Below, piece by piece: positions 1-7,571 of a DNA stretch of 23,894 nucleotides. Both the position numbers and the translations under genes were made by a program. The notes below the pieces were generated by a model that saw only the letters and a list, made by a program, of their open reading frames with translations, was not told the DNA's origin and made no database searches. Source of the DNA: a bacterium (GTDB taxonomy: Bacteria > Pseudomonadota > Alphaproteobacteria > Caulobacterales > Hyphomonadaceae); assembly GCA_030824255.1 (NCBI GenBank), contig JAVBYB010000068.1:1-23894 (forward strand), in the 5' to 3' direction. Every line of letters begins with the position of its first letter. Position 1 is the first letter of the stretch.

Positions 1-41
1 CCCCGACGCGCGCGACCCTTGACCCTTGAGAGCGACACCCC

Positions 42-1385
42 ATGAACGACTTCTCGGCCATTGACGGGTTTCTGGCGACGTTCATCACCTACATCGATTC
101 CGGTTTCGGCCTGATCTCGGGGGATGTGACGTCGCTAGCGGCGATCCTGATTGTGATCGACGTCACACTGGCGGCGCTGTTCTGGGCCTGGGGTCAGAAC
201 GACATCCTGCAGAGCCTCGTGAAGAAAACGCTCTATGTCGGGGCGTTCGCGTTCATCTTCGGCAATTTCGCGCTGCTGTCGACGATCGTGTTCGACAGCT
301 TCGCAACGCTTGGGCTCCAGGCGTCAGCAGCAGGGTTCTCCCCGGCCGATCTCCTGAAGCCCGGCCTGGTTGCGGCGGAGGGTTTGGCGGCCTCGCAACC
401 AATCTTCGATCACATTGGTACGATTGCGCCGGGTCCGATCGAGTTCTTCGCCAATCTTGCCGAGGTGATCCTGCTCTGCCTTGGCGGCATCATCGTCATC
501 GCGGCCTTCTTCGTCCTGTCGATCCAGCTCTTCGTGCTGATTGTCGAGTTCAAGATCACAACGCTGGCGGGCTTTGTGCTAGTGCCGTTCGCGTTCTGGA
601 AGCAGACGACCTTCCTTGCCGAGCGCGTCCTCGGAAATGTCATCTCGTCGGGCATCAAGGTGCTGGTGATCGCAGTGGTGATCGGCATCGGCTCGACCAT
701 GTTCGCAACATTGCGCACGGCCTTGTCCCCCGATGACATGACCATCGAGCAGGCCTTTGCGGTAGTGCTTGGCGCGCTCACGCTGATGGGGCTTGCGATC
801 TTCTGCCCGCGCATCGCGGCAGGACTTGTCTCCGGCGCGCCGCAACTCTCGGCGGGCGCCGCAGCCGGCACCGCCATCGGTGTGGGCGCGGCTGGCGCGG
901 GCGCACTCTCGGCAGGACGCGCAGCCGCAGGCGCCACAATCGGCGCCACGCGCGCAGCAGCAAACGGCTCAGCGTCCGCTGCCGGCGGCCTGCGCGCGGC
1001 GACCGCACTCGGCGCCCTGCGCACCGGTCTCTCGGGTCCGATGGCGGCGCCGCTCAATGCAGCGGTCGGACTGGGCGCGACGGCGGCTGGCGGTCTTACG
1101 CACGCAGCAGGTCGCGTCGCCGGTCACTTCCAGGCGCGCGGCACGGCAGGCCAGCGCGCTGTTGCCGGCGCTGCCGGCGCGATCACGCCTCCCCCCGGAA
1201 CGGCCTCCGCATCCGCCTCTCCATCATCCGCCACATCGTCTTCCACATCCGGCCAGCCCGCCTGGGCCAACCGGTTCAAACGCACCCAGGCGATCCGCGA
1301 GGGCGTGCTGGTTGCCGCCCACACGCTGAACGCCGGAGACGGCGGCGGCGCGTCCGAAGGCCCCAATCTCAAGCAGAGGGATTAG
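42..1385 (+). CDS. trbL: P-type conjugative transfer protein TrbL (VirB6-like)
   Basis: TrbL is the polytopic inner-membrane channel component of the P-type conjugative type IV secretion system, equivalent to VirB6. The 447-residue product has clear hydrophobic segments at about residues 32-50, 64-84, 139-170, 172-186, 202-221 and 238-256. A long Ala/Gly/Ser-rich, low-complexity C-terminal tail (about 265-420) follows, which is usual for the family. It is followed after 4 bases by trbF, and then by trbG and trbI, the canonical trb order, so the identity rests on both topology and synteny. Bases 1-41 before the ATG are probably the end of the upstream trb gene (trbJ or trbK), but too little is present to say. 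Several long antisense frames over the GC-rich tail are not believable genes. Confidence 0.93.
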   Translation: MNDFSAIDGFLATFITYIDSGFGLISGDVTSLAAILIVIDVTLAALFWAWGQNDILQSLVKKTLYVGAFAFIFGNFALLSTIVFDSFATLGLQASAAGFSPADLLKPGLVAAEGLAASQPIFDHIGTIAPGPIEFFANLAEVILLCLGGIIVIAAFFVLSIQLFVLIVEFKITTLAGFVLVPFAFWKQTTFLAERVLGNVISSGIKVLVIAVVIGIGSTMFATLRTALSPDDMTIEQAFAVVLGALTLMGLAIFCPRIAAGLVSGAPQLSAGAAAGTAIGVGAAGAGALSAGRAAAGATIGATRAAANGSASAAGGLRAATALGALRTGLSGPMAAPLNAAVGLGATAAGGLTHAAGRVAGHFQARGTAGQRAVAGAAGAITPPPGTASASASPSSATSSSTSGQPAWANRFKRTQAIREGVLVAAHTLNAGDGGGASEGPNLKQRD

Positions 1386-1389
1386 AACC

Positions 1390-2091
1390 ATGTTCACCGC
1401 AACTTCGTCTGGCCGGGGGCGATCCTCGCGCCTTGGCCGGACACCCGAACCCGATACGCCCTACCGACAGGCCCAGCAGCTCTGGGACAATCGCATGGGA
1501 TCTTCGCTTGCCCATGCCCGCACCTGGCGGACCGCAGCGTTTGCAAGCCTCGCACTTGCAGGCGCGATGGCGGCAGGCGTCATTGTGCTGGCGCTCCGCC
1601 CCGCAGCGGTTCCGTTCGTGATCGAAGCAAACCAGACAGGCGAAGCGCGGCTCGTAGGCCCCGCTACGACGGCCTACGTGCCGAGCGACGCCCAGCTCGC
1701 CTGGCATCTGGCCCGGTTCATCGAGATGATCCGGGGGTTGCCATCAGACGCCATCGTGGTCCGTCAGAACTGGCTGCGCGCTTATGACTGGACCACGCAG
1801 GGCGGCGCGCAGGTGCTGAACGCCATGGCGAAGGAAGATGATCCGTTCGCCAAGGTCGGCAAGCGTACAGTCGCGGTCGAGGTGATCTCGGTCGTGCGGG
1901 CAAGTCCGGACAGTTTTCAGCTGCGCTGGCGCGAGAGCACCTATGCCAGCGGCACGTTGATAGATGTCGAGCGCTACTCAGGCGTCGCCAGCATCGTGAT
2001 TGCGCCCTCCTCCTCGCCCGAGCAGCTCGCGAAGAATCCGCTCGGTCTTTACGTCCACGCCTTCAACTGGTCACGGGATCTCCAGCAATGA
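1390..2091 (+). CDS. trbF: Conjugal transfer protein TrbF (VirB8-like)
   Basis: TrbF is the VirB8-type scaffold protein of the mating-pair-formation complex, a bitopic inner-membrane protein with a periplasmic NTF2-like domain. The 233-residue protein has a short basic N-terminus, the family-typical segment with PYRQAQQLWDNRMG at about 24-37, one transmembrane helix at about 46-69, and a periplasmic domain after it. Length agrees with TrbF proteins. It starts 4 bases after trbL and its last codons overlap the trbG start by 4 bases (ATGA), indicating translational coupling in one operon. Confidence 0.93.
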   Translation: MFTATSSGRGRSSRLGRTPEPDTPYRQAQQLWDNRMGSSLAHARTWRTAAFASLALAGAMAAGVIVLALRPAAVPFVIEANQTGEARLVGPATTAYVPSDAQLAWHLARFIEMIRGLPSDAIVVRQNWLRAYDWTTQGGAQVLNAMAKEDDPFAKVGKRTVAVEVISVVRASPDSFQLRWRESTYASGTLIDVERYSGVASIVIAPSSSPEQLAKNPLGLYVHAFNWSRDLQQ

Positions 2092-2945
2092 CACGCCCTC
2101 TTCTGCTCTCCGCCTGCATCGCCACACTCGCGCTCGTCTCACCTGCGCAGGCGCAGCCATCACCCAAGGATGCCGCCGCGATCTCCGCCAGCAACGAGGC
2201 CGCAACACGTGGCCCTGCCGACGCAGCTCTCGTCGGCGCCCTGCATGAGTTCGCCTATGAGCGCGGCGCGCTCTATGCGGTACAGGCCTCGCCCCAGCGG
2301 ATCACCGACATCGCGCTGGAACCTGGTGAGACGCTGCTCTCCGTCTCTGCAGGCGACACGACAAGATGGATTGTTGGCGACGCGCAGTCGGGAATTGCGG
2401 GCAACATCCAGTCGCACATCCTCGTCAAACCGAATGCTGCAAACCTTGCGACCAATCTCGTTATCATGACGGACCGGCGCGTCTATCATGTCGACCTCAA
2501 GAGCACGTCCGGCGCGGCCATGGCGTCTGTCGCCTGGCGCTATCCGGTGGAGATGACACTGGCCACCAACGCACCACCCCCTCCTCCGCCGCCGACTGCG
2601 GCCGCTCCTCCGCCAGCGCCCGTGTTCACGCCGGAGACGCTCAACCTTCGCTACCGCATCGATGGCGACAAGCCGGACTGGCGCCCGCTGTCGGCGTTCG
2701 ATGATGGGAAGCAGGTGTACATTGAGATGCCGGACAACCTGATCGAGGCGCCGCCGCTCCATGTGATCGGCGATGAAGGCCTTGAAGCCGTGAACTACCG
2801 GATCCGCGGCAAGTACTACATCGTCGATCGCCTGTTCAAAAAGGCGGAGCTGCGTCTTGGCTCCGGCTGGACCCAGAAGCGCGTGACCATAATCCGCCAG
2901 ACACCGATCACCACGGTGAACACCAATGGAGGCGCCAATGGCTGA
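2088..2945 (+). CDS. trbG: P-type conjugative transfer protein TrbG (VirB9-like)
   Basis: TrbG is the VirB9-type outer-membrane/periplasmic part of the secretion core complex. The 285-residue protein starts with a Sec signal peptide (hydrophobic stretch, likely cleavage after SPAQA near residue 21). It has an N-terminal beta-rich domain, a Pro/Ala-rich linker at about 162-178, and a C-terminal domain beginning LNLRYRIDGD that contains the typical RIRGKYYIVDRLF segment. It overlaps trbF by 4 bases and trbI by 8 bases. Confidence 0.93.
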   Translation: MTRPLLLSACIATLALVSPAQAQPSPKDAAAISASNEAATRGPADAALVGALHEFAYERGALYAVQASPQRITDIALEPGETLLSVSAGDTTRWIVGDAQSGIAGNIQSHILVKPNAANLATNLVIMTDRRVYHVDLKSTSGAAMASVAWRYPVEMTLATNAPPPPPPPTAAAPPPAPVFTPETLNLRYRIDGDKPDWRPLSAFDDGKQVYIEMPDNLIEAPPLHVIGDEGLEAVNYRIRGKYYIVDRLFKKAELRLGSGWTQKRVTIIRQTPITTVNTNGGANG

Positions 2946-4200
2946 TGGTCTCCCGCCCAATCCTGATGCCGGGGCCGATGAGCCGCCACCGCAGGAGCCC
3001 GCAAGCCCGACTGAACCGCCCCAGCTTGATGCGATCCGTGTGAAGGGTCCCGGCGCACGCGGGCTCAACAAGCCTGCCATTCTCACGGCGGCCGGCGGTG
3101 GCGTTGCGGTGGTGTTGCTGCTGGCGTCGGGCGCGTTCTCCAGCAACCCATCCACAAAGCCTGCGACGACCAAGCCGATGATGTCGGACCCCGCTCGCCC
3201 GGAGATGGCGCAGGGCGCGATCAAGGCCCTGCCGGCGGACTATGCGCAGGCAGCAGCGCTTGAAGCGGCTGAGCAGAGAGATCAGACGGGAGCTTCCTTC
3301 GATCAGGCGGGACCGCCGCAGCTTGGCCCGCCGCTGCCTGGGGATGTGGCGGCGTTTGCGCAGGCGTCACAGCAGACGGGTGACATGTCGACCTATGGCA
3401 GTGAGTGGAGCACGCCTGCAGCCTATGCGCCGTCCCCTGCGCCTGATCCCGCGATTGCGGAAGCTGCAGCGGCGGACCGGTCGGGGATTTTCTTTGCCCT
3501 GCGTGAGGAGCCGGGGAAGGCCGATACGGCGGCAGCACAACCAATTGCCTATCTGGCACAGTCGCGCTCTCCCCTCACAGCTGTTGCGCCTCAGGATCGC
3601 GATCAACCGGCAAGCCCTGAGCGCAACGACAGGGCGTTGTTCCCGGGGACAGTCATTCCGGCGAGCCTGGTGACAGACCTGAACTCCGAGTCGCCGGGGC
3701 CGGTCATCGCACAGGTCACACAGACCATCTATGACAGCGCGACAGGCCGGATCGCGCTCATCCCGCAGGGCGCGCGGCTGATGGGCGAATACAGATCGTC
3801 CAGCAGATACGGCCAGAGTCGCATCGCCATCATCTGGTCACGGCTGATCATGCCGCATGGCGACGAAGTGGTGCTCGATGAAGTAGGAGCGGATCCATCA
3901 GGCGCCGCTGGCGTCAGAGGCGAAGTCGACAATCACTGGGGCGATGTGTTCGGTGCTGCAGCGCTCGGAACGCTGATCAATGTCGGTGTCGCGACGACGG
4001 AGGAGCCACAGCTCACCTACGGGGGCATTGGTGCAATCTCGCGCGATCCGGTTGATGCAGCCATTGCGGATGGCGTCCAGCGAAGCGCTAGCGGCGTGAC
4101 AAATCGGGTTGTTGATCGGGGGCTGGCGATACCGCCGACAATTCGCGCGTCGGCGGGGGCTCGAATTTCGGTCCTCGTGACCCGCAGAGCAGTATTCTAA
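2938..4200 (+). CDS. trbI: Conjugal transfer protein TrbI (VirB10-like)
   Basis: TrbI is the VirB10-type protein that spans both membranes and couples the inner- and outer-membrane parts of the transfer channel. The product has a Pro-rich cytoplasmic N-terminus, one transmembrane helix at about 46-67, a low-complexity periplasmic linker, and a C-terminal VirB10 beta-barrel domain with LFPGTVIPASLVTDLNSESP and IALIPQGARLMGEY. I chose ATG 2938 over the in-frame ATG 2926 because a GGAGG lies just before 2938 and the 8-base overlap with trbG fits the operon; the longer form would add only four residues. It is the last trb gene here; no DUF2274-type gene, often found after trbI in related elements, is visible downstream. 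Confidence 0.93.
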   Translation: MADGLPPNPDAGADEPPPQEPASPTEPPQLDAIRVKGPGARGLNKPAILTAAGGGVAVVLLLASGAFSSNPSTKPATTKPMMSDPARPEMAQGAIKALPADYAQAAALEAAEQRDQTGASFDQAGPPQLGPPLPGDVAAFAQASQQTGDMSTYGSEWSTPAAYAPSPAPDPAIAEAAAADRSGIFFALREEPGKADTAAAQPIAYLAQSRSPLTAVAPQDRDQPASPERNDRALFPGTVIPASLVTDLNSESPGPVIAQVTQTIYDSATGRIALIPQGARLMGEYRSSSRYGQSRIAIIWSRLIMPHGDEVVLDEVGADPSGAAGVRGEVDNHWGDVFGAAALGTLINVGVATTEEPQLTYGGIGAISRDPVDAAIADGVQRSASGVTNRVVDRGLAIPPTIRASAGARISVLVTRRAVF

Positions 4201-4284
4201 ACTTGCCAGCTGGACACGCGATCACGGAGAACACGACATACCGAAGGATCGCGATGATCTGTTCTTCTGCAAACCATCTCCTTC

Positions 4285-4317
4285 GAATCGCCGAGTCCAG
4301 TGACGGACTTTCGATTC
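4285..4317. repeat. Inverted repeat downstream of trbI (possible transcript end)
   Basis: Nested inverted repeat: GAATCG (4285-4290) pairs with CGATTC (4312-4317), and inside it AGTCC (4294-4298) pairs with GGACT (4305-4309) around the loop AGTGAC. It lies 84 bases after the trbI stop and 95 bases before the end of the convergent AbiEii gene. There is no clear T-run, so a role as a Rho-independent terminator is uncertain; an RNA-stabilising or boundary structure is equally possible. The rest of 4201-4412 shows no gene. Confidence 0.4.
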
Positions 4318-4412
4318 ATATGAGGGGGAACACGATGATCAGACAGGTCTTGTAGGGGATACGCGCAGCGCTGATCGCTTTGTGTCGCACATCGACTTGG
4401 CCAAGTCGGCGC

Positions 4413-5327
4413 TTACTTCGCACTGGTGGAATTCCACGGGCCGCCCGCCGGCCAAAACAAGCCTACCGATGCGGCTTGTTCAACCAGAAGCGGCTTGGCA
4501 AATGTGGCGATGAAGGCAATCAGTTCCGGCAGTGGTTCAGGTGCGATCGCGAGCGTGGTGCGCTGCAGGAAGGCGCGCCACTGGCCCTGCTTGAGAGCGT
4601 CTCCACTGAAGGCGGTTGTCAGCGCGACTGGCAGGTCGGGCGGCAAGGCTGTTCCACGTCGCTCAAACGTTGCGGCGACGGCGTTGGCGAGTACGACGCC
4701 CTCGAAAGGGAAGCTCTTGGCGATGACCCAGAGGTCGAAGAAGTCCTTCATCCGCGAGTTCACCATGCCGAGTGAAACAGCGGCTTCGAGCTTCTCGGCG
4801 ACCACTGTCTCGGGCGGATAAGCGCGCAGCGAGGCGGCCGGAAAGTCGAGCACGGAGGGATAGGCGATGTTCGTCGCCTCAGGCGTTACCGCATCGCCGA
4901 AGCCAATGTCGACCTGCAGCGCCAGGCGCGCGCCGCCAAGCGTCGCCCGCAGGGTAATGCGGGCGCCGTTGTAGTCCTCGTCCTCTCGCGTCGCCTCGGC
5001 GCGGACGCTGCCTGGGTCAAACACCAGGCCATCGTCATCAACCGCAACCGCGCAGACTGTCTTGAAGATCGCAGCCATGCGGTCGGGCGCAGGATCGCCC
5101 TGCCCGAGGAGATCAAGATCTCCGGTGCTGCGATAGGGCACCGGCGCCCAGAGCGAGAACAGCATGGCGCCTTTCAGAACAAAGACGTCGCGGTGTGCGC
5201 TCAAGGAGAGGCGATAAAGCAGCCGTTCAATGGCGTAACGCAGGAAGACGCGCGCGGCGACATCGCCTTGTTGTCTGGCGAGATTGTTTAACCGACCACG
5301 GACAGAGGCGGCGATGTTACCTGGCAT
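4413..5327 (-). CDS. abiEii: AbiEii/AbiGii family nucleotidyltransferase toxin
   Basis: This is the toxin of a type IV toxin-antitoxin/abortive infection pair; family members are DUF1814 nucleotidyltransferases that transfer nucleotides (for relatives, to tRNA or other RNA) and arrest growth. The 304-residue product has the family motifs in order: the KG of VLKGAMLF (about 52-53), the metal-binding RSTGDLDLLG (Asp 70 and 72), a third acidic position in LQVDIGFGD (about 140), AEKLEA (about 177-182) and SRMKDFFDLW (about 191-200). All expected catalytic positions are present, so the toxin looks intact. It lies 8 bases after its presumed antitoxin gene in the same direction. The C-terminus ends close to the trbI side of the cargo region. 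Confidence 0.9.
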   Translation of the reverse strand: MPGNIAASVRGRLNNLARQQGDVAARVFLRYAIERLLYRLSLSAHRDVFVLKGAMLFSLWAPVPYRSTGDLDLLGQGDPAPDRMAAIFKTVCAVAVDDDGLVFDPGSVRAEATREDEDYNGARITLRATLGGARLALQVDIGFGDAVTPEATNIAYPSVLDFPAASLRAYPPETVVAEKLEAAVSLGMVNSRMKDFFDLWVIAKSFPFEGVVLANAVAATFERRGTALPPDLPVALTTAFSGDALKQGQWRAFLQRTTLAIAPEPLPELIAFIATFAKPLLVEQAASVGLFWPAGGPWNSTSAK

Positions 5328-5335
5328 GCTCGCTC

Positions 5336-5959
5336 CTACCCCAGCGATTCGAGATAAGGGCGCATGAAGGTCAGCGCTCGGCGGCGCTCGGCGATGCGCC
5401 AGACTTCGTTGACGTTGAGCTTCTTGAGCCGGCGCGCATCGCGCAACGCCTCCAGCGCGACATCGAGCCCGACCTCGTCACGGCGCTTGAAACAGTCGAC
5501 CAGCGTCCGGGACACGCCGGTGATGGCGACCGGCACGCCATCGATGGCGAGGCGCTCAACGCCGTCGGTCAGGCCGTCGCCGCTGACACGGAAGATGCGG
5601 AGACGCACCGGCGGATGCGCCGGCACGCGGGCCTTGCGGTCGATATAGATCCACACTTCATGCGGCAGCTGCGTCGTCAGGCCGTGGAATCGGAGCGCGG
5701 AGAGGAGCCCGATAACGGCATGCGGCGTCCGGCGCGCCACTTCGGCGAGCGACACGTCGGCGGAGAGGTCGCCGCCCTTGCGGGCATAAAGACCGCGGGC
5801 GGGCTGCTCAAGCTCGCCACTGGCGACCAGGCGGCGCAGCGTCTCACGCGCAATGCCGACGGCGGCAAGATCGCGTGCGCGCAGAAGCGGCGTCTTGGCG
5901 AACAGCGCCAGCGCTTGGATGGCCTGTGTATCGCCTTTGGTGGTTCGGGTTTGTGACAT
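5336..5959 (-). CDS. abiEi: AbiEi-type antitoxin / transcriptional repressor
   Basis: This 207-residue protein is the expected partner of the AbiEii toxin. It carries an N-terminal winged-helix segment at about residues 10-65 (ALFAKTPLLRARDLAAVGI, then RETLRRLVASGELEQPARGLY), followed by the AbiEi C-terminal region with TPHAVIGLLSALRFHGL and SRTLVDCFKRRDEVG. In the characterised streptococcal system, AbiEi neutralises the toxin without stable complex formation and represses its own operon by binding inverted repeats upstream. Here an inverted repeat lies immediately upstream of the start codon (5962-5990). Antitoxin precedes toxin, the standard order for this family. Confidence 0.88.
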   Translation of the reverse strand: MSQTRTTKGDTQAIQALALFAKTPLLRARDLAAVGIARETLRRLVASGELEQPARGLYARKGGDLSADVSLAEVARRTPHAVIGLLSALRFHGLTTQLPHEVWIYIDRKARVPAHPPVRLRIFRVSGDGLTDGVERLAIDGVPVAITGVSRTLVDCFKRRDEVGLDVALEALRDARRLKKLNVNEVWRIAERRRALTFMRPYLESLG

Positions 5960-5961
5960 AA

Positions 5962-5990
5962 CGTCGGCACTTGTATCAGAAAAGCCGACG
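5962..5990. promoter_or_regulatory. Candidate AbiEi operator (inverted repeat)
   Basis: CGTCGGC (5962-5968) and GCCGACG (5984-5990) form a perfect 7-base inverted repeat starting 2 bases upstream of the abiEi ATG. The spacer contains, on the minus strand, a GATACA-like -10 candidate. AbiEi proteins are known to autorepress through upstream inverted repeats; assignment here is by position only. Confidence 0.4.
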
Positions 5991-6289
5991 ATTCGTAGCA
6001 GGAAAATTTAGACCCGCGGGCCCCCGGTCCAGCAACCAATCGGAGTCTGGACAGCGGCAAGCTGCACATCGCCGAAGGCGGTTCCAATCATCAAAACCGC
6101 GAAATTTACGCGAGTGCTACTCAAGCCACTCATCCGCGGCAGCGACCAAATCCGAGCCAAGGGGCCGATTCAATTGGGAAATATGCTAGGCTAGCTGGCG
6201 GTTGGGGGGCACCCCGAAAATAACTCAGGCCGGCCGCCGGAAAATTCAACCCGACTTCGCTTGAGAAGTAGGGCCGAAGAGGTGCGCGC
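5991..6289. other. Intergenic region between the divergent abiE and sigma-like operons
   Basis: About 300 bases with no convincing ORF. It must hold the promoter of the sigma-like/HTH/ImmA-UvrD operon; a TATGCT near 6182 could be a -10 element but no good -35 is seen. Small GC-rich hairpins occur just before the gene, for example ACTTC and GAAGT around 6253-6268. Confidence 0.4.
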
Positions 6290-6958
6290 ATGACAACAGG
6301 GGCCGACGAAGGACCACCGCCCACAGACGTGGAAGGCTGGCGGAGCCTTATCCAAGGCAATCGCCTGGCCTCCATCAAGTCTGAAAGCCTTGTCGCGGCC
6401 ATTCAGGAAATCGGGCCGGACGGCGATGATTCCGTACGCGGTCGGCTGATGCAGCACGTCTTGGATCGGATCACCCGCATCCTCCTTCGCATGGTGAGCC
6501 GGACCAAACCCAACCGCGATCAGATCATTGATCGCCTTCAGGCAAAGCTGGCACAGGCGATTCTGAAACCGGCTTCGAAAGATGGGCAAGGCCTACGTGA
6601 GGCATTTGTCGCGCGGGTCGAACATCGCGCGATGGATGCGATCCGCAACGTGGACAAGATAAGAATACGGGAGCCGTCCTACGATCAGAACGATGATCTG
6701 CCCAGCGAGCCATCCCCTGGAATCGTGACCTGGACGAGCGAGCAGCAGGAGTTCTACGTCACGGAACTTTTGGAAAAAGCGACGCCGGATCTGAAAAAAC
6801 GGCTGGCGTTCCGGCTGCACATGGACGGCGCGCCTTACTCCTCCACCCGCGGCACGTCGATCGCGGGCGCTCTCGGCATTGACGACACCAAGGCCCGCAG
6901 ATGGGTTGCCGAGGTCATAAAGGAGATCAAGAAAATACGGGAGACCAACAATGACTGA
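6290..6958 (+). CDS. Sigma-70-like (ECF-like) protein, first gene of an ImmA-helicase operon
   Basis: The 222-residue protein has two helical regions resembling a small sigma factor. A sigma2-like region lies at about 48-125, containing LMQHVLDRITRILLRMV and the segment AFVARVEHRAMDAIRNVDKI, like the end of region 2. After an acidic linker comes a region-4-like helix-turn-helix at about 160-215, where ATPDLKKRLAFRLHMDGAPY precedes SIAGALGIDDTKARRWVAEV. It may direct RNA polymerase to the promoter of its own operon or to the neighbouring defence genes; this is inference. The start follows a GAAGAGG-type ribosome site, and the stop overlaps the next gene by 8 bases, so the two are translationally coupled. 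The sigma identity is moderate: it could also be a stand-alone DNA-binding regulator. Confidence 0.5.
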   Translation: MTTGADEGPPPTDVEGWRSLIQGNRLASIKSESLVAAIQEIGPDGDDSVRGRLMQHVLDRITRILLRMVSRTKPNRDQIIDRLQAKLAQAILKPASKDGQGLREAFVARVEHRAMDAIRNVDKIRIREPSYDQNDDLPSEPSPGIVTWTSEQQEFYVTELLEKATPDLKKRLAFRLHMDGAPYSSTRGTSIAGALGIDDTKARRWVAEVIKEIKKIRETNND

Positions 6959-7568
6959 CAACACTCACAAAGAAGAGCGAGACGAGGTTCTGTTCGCGTT
7001 TCATCGTGCATGCCGCAAACCATCAGCTGCGGATATTGTCGAATGGATTTCGCGCTACCCGGAACTTGCCGAAGACATTCGGGATTATGCGGCCATGTTG
7101 CGCGATGCGAATCCCGATCTTGAAGCCGACGTGAGCGAAGAAGACGACGTTTTTTTCGCGCGCGGGCGCAGCCATGCCATCAATGCTCTACATGAGCACA
7201 AGGCAGGTCAAGCGCGCGCGACGTCTCTGGATTCAAGACTGACGTTCGACCAACTGATGGGTAGGCTATCGCTGGATATTCCAAAGCTTGCGAAGATCGT
7301 CGGCATCACGCGCGGCATCCTTTCAGCGCTCACCACGGGGAAAATGGCAAAACCTGTGGCTTCACGACTGCTGAAGGCGATCATTGAGGCATTGCAGGTA
7401 ACACCGGAAGAATTTGACCGGGCGCATGACCGCGCCTTGGCGTCGCCGACACTCGGCCATGCCAAAGGCAGCGCATCAGCAACAATCATCCGCCAGACCT
7501 GCGAGCAGATCATTCGAGACAGCGAATTGCCGGATGATCGCAAGGCCTATTGGCTAAGCGAGGACTGA
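6951..7568 (+). CDS. HTH (XRE-like) regulator paired with ImmA/IrrE fusion protein
   Basis: The 205-residue protein has an acidic N-terminal part (about 1-70) containing ADIVEWISRYPELAEDIRDY, a motif of the type seen near sigma factors and kinases in some bacteria. A helix-turn-helix core at about 95-155 follows (FDQLMGRLSLDIPKLAKIVG, then ILSALTTGKMAKPVASRLLK) and resembles a divergent XRE/Cro-type domain. It lies between the sigma-like gene (8-base overlap) and the ImmA/IrrE-helicase gene (3-base gap). ImmA/IrrE peptidases classically cleave an adjacent XRE repressor (ImmR, DdrO), so this protein is the natural candidate substrate. Alternatively the N-terminal part could bind the sigma-like protein as an anti-sigma module. 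Both roles are inferred. Confidence 0.6.
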   Translation: MTDNTHKEERDEVLFAFHRACRKPSAADIVEWISRYPELAEDIRDYAAMLRDANPDLEADVSEEDDVFFARGRSHAINALHEHKAGQARATSLDSRLTFDQLMGRLSLDIPKLAKIVGITRGILSALTTGKMAKPVASRLLKAIIEALQVTPEEFDRAHDRALASPTLGHAKGSASATIIRQTCEQIIRDSELPDDRKAYWLSED

Positions 7569-7571
7569 GTC

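Noticed and set aside
2160..3224. 354-residue antisense frame over trbG/trbI
   Set aside because: Lies opposite two confidently identified trb genes and has no recognisable domain; typical of GC-rich coding DNA.
5195..5956. 253-residue frame opposite abiEi and the start of abiEii
   Set aside because: Antisense to a well-supported toxin-antitoxin pair with all family motifs.
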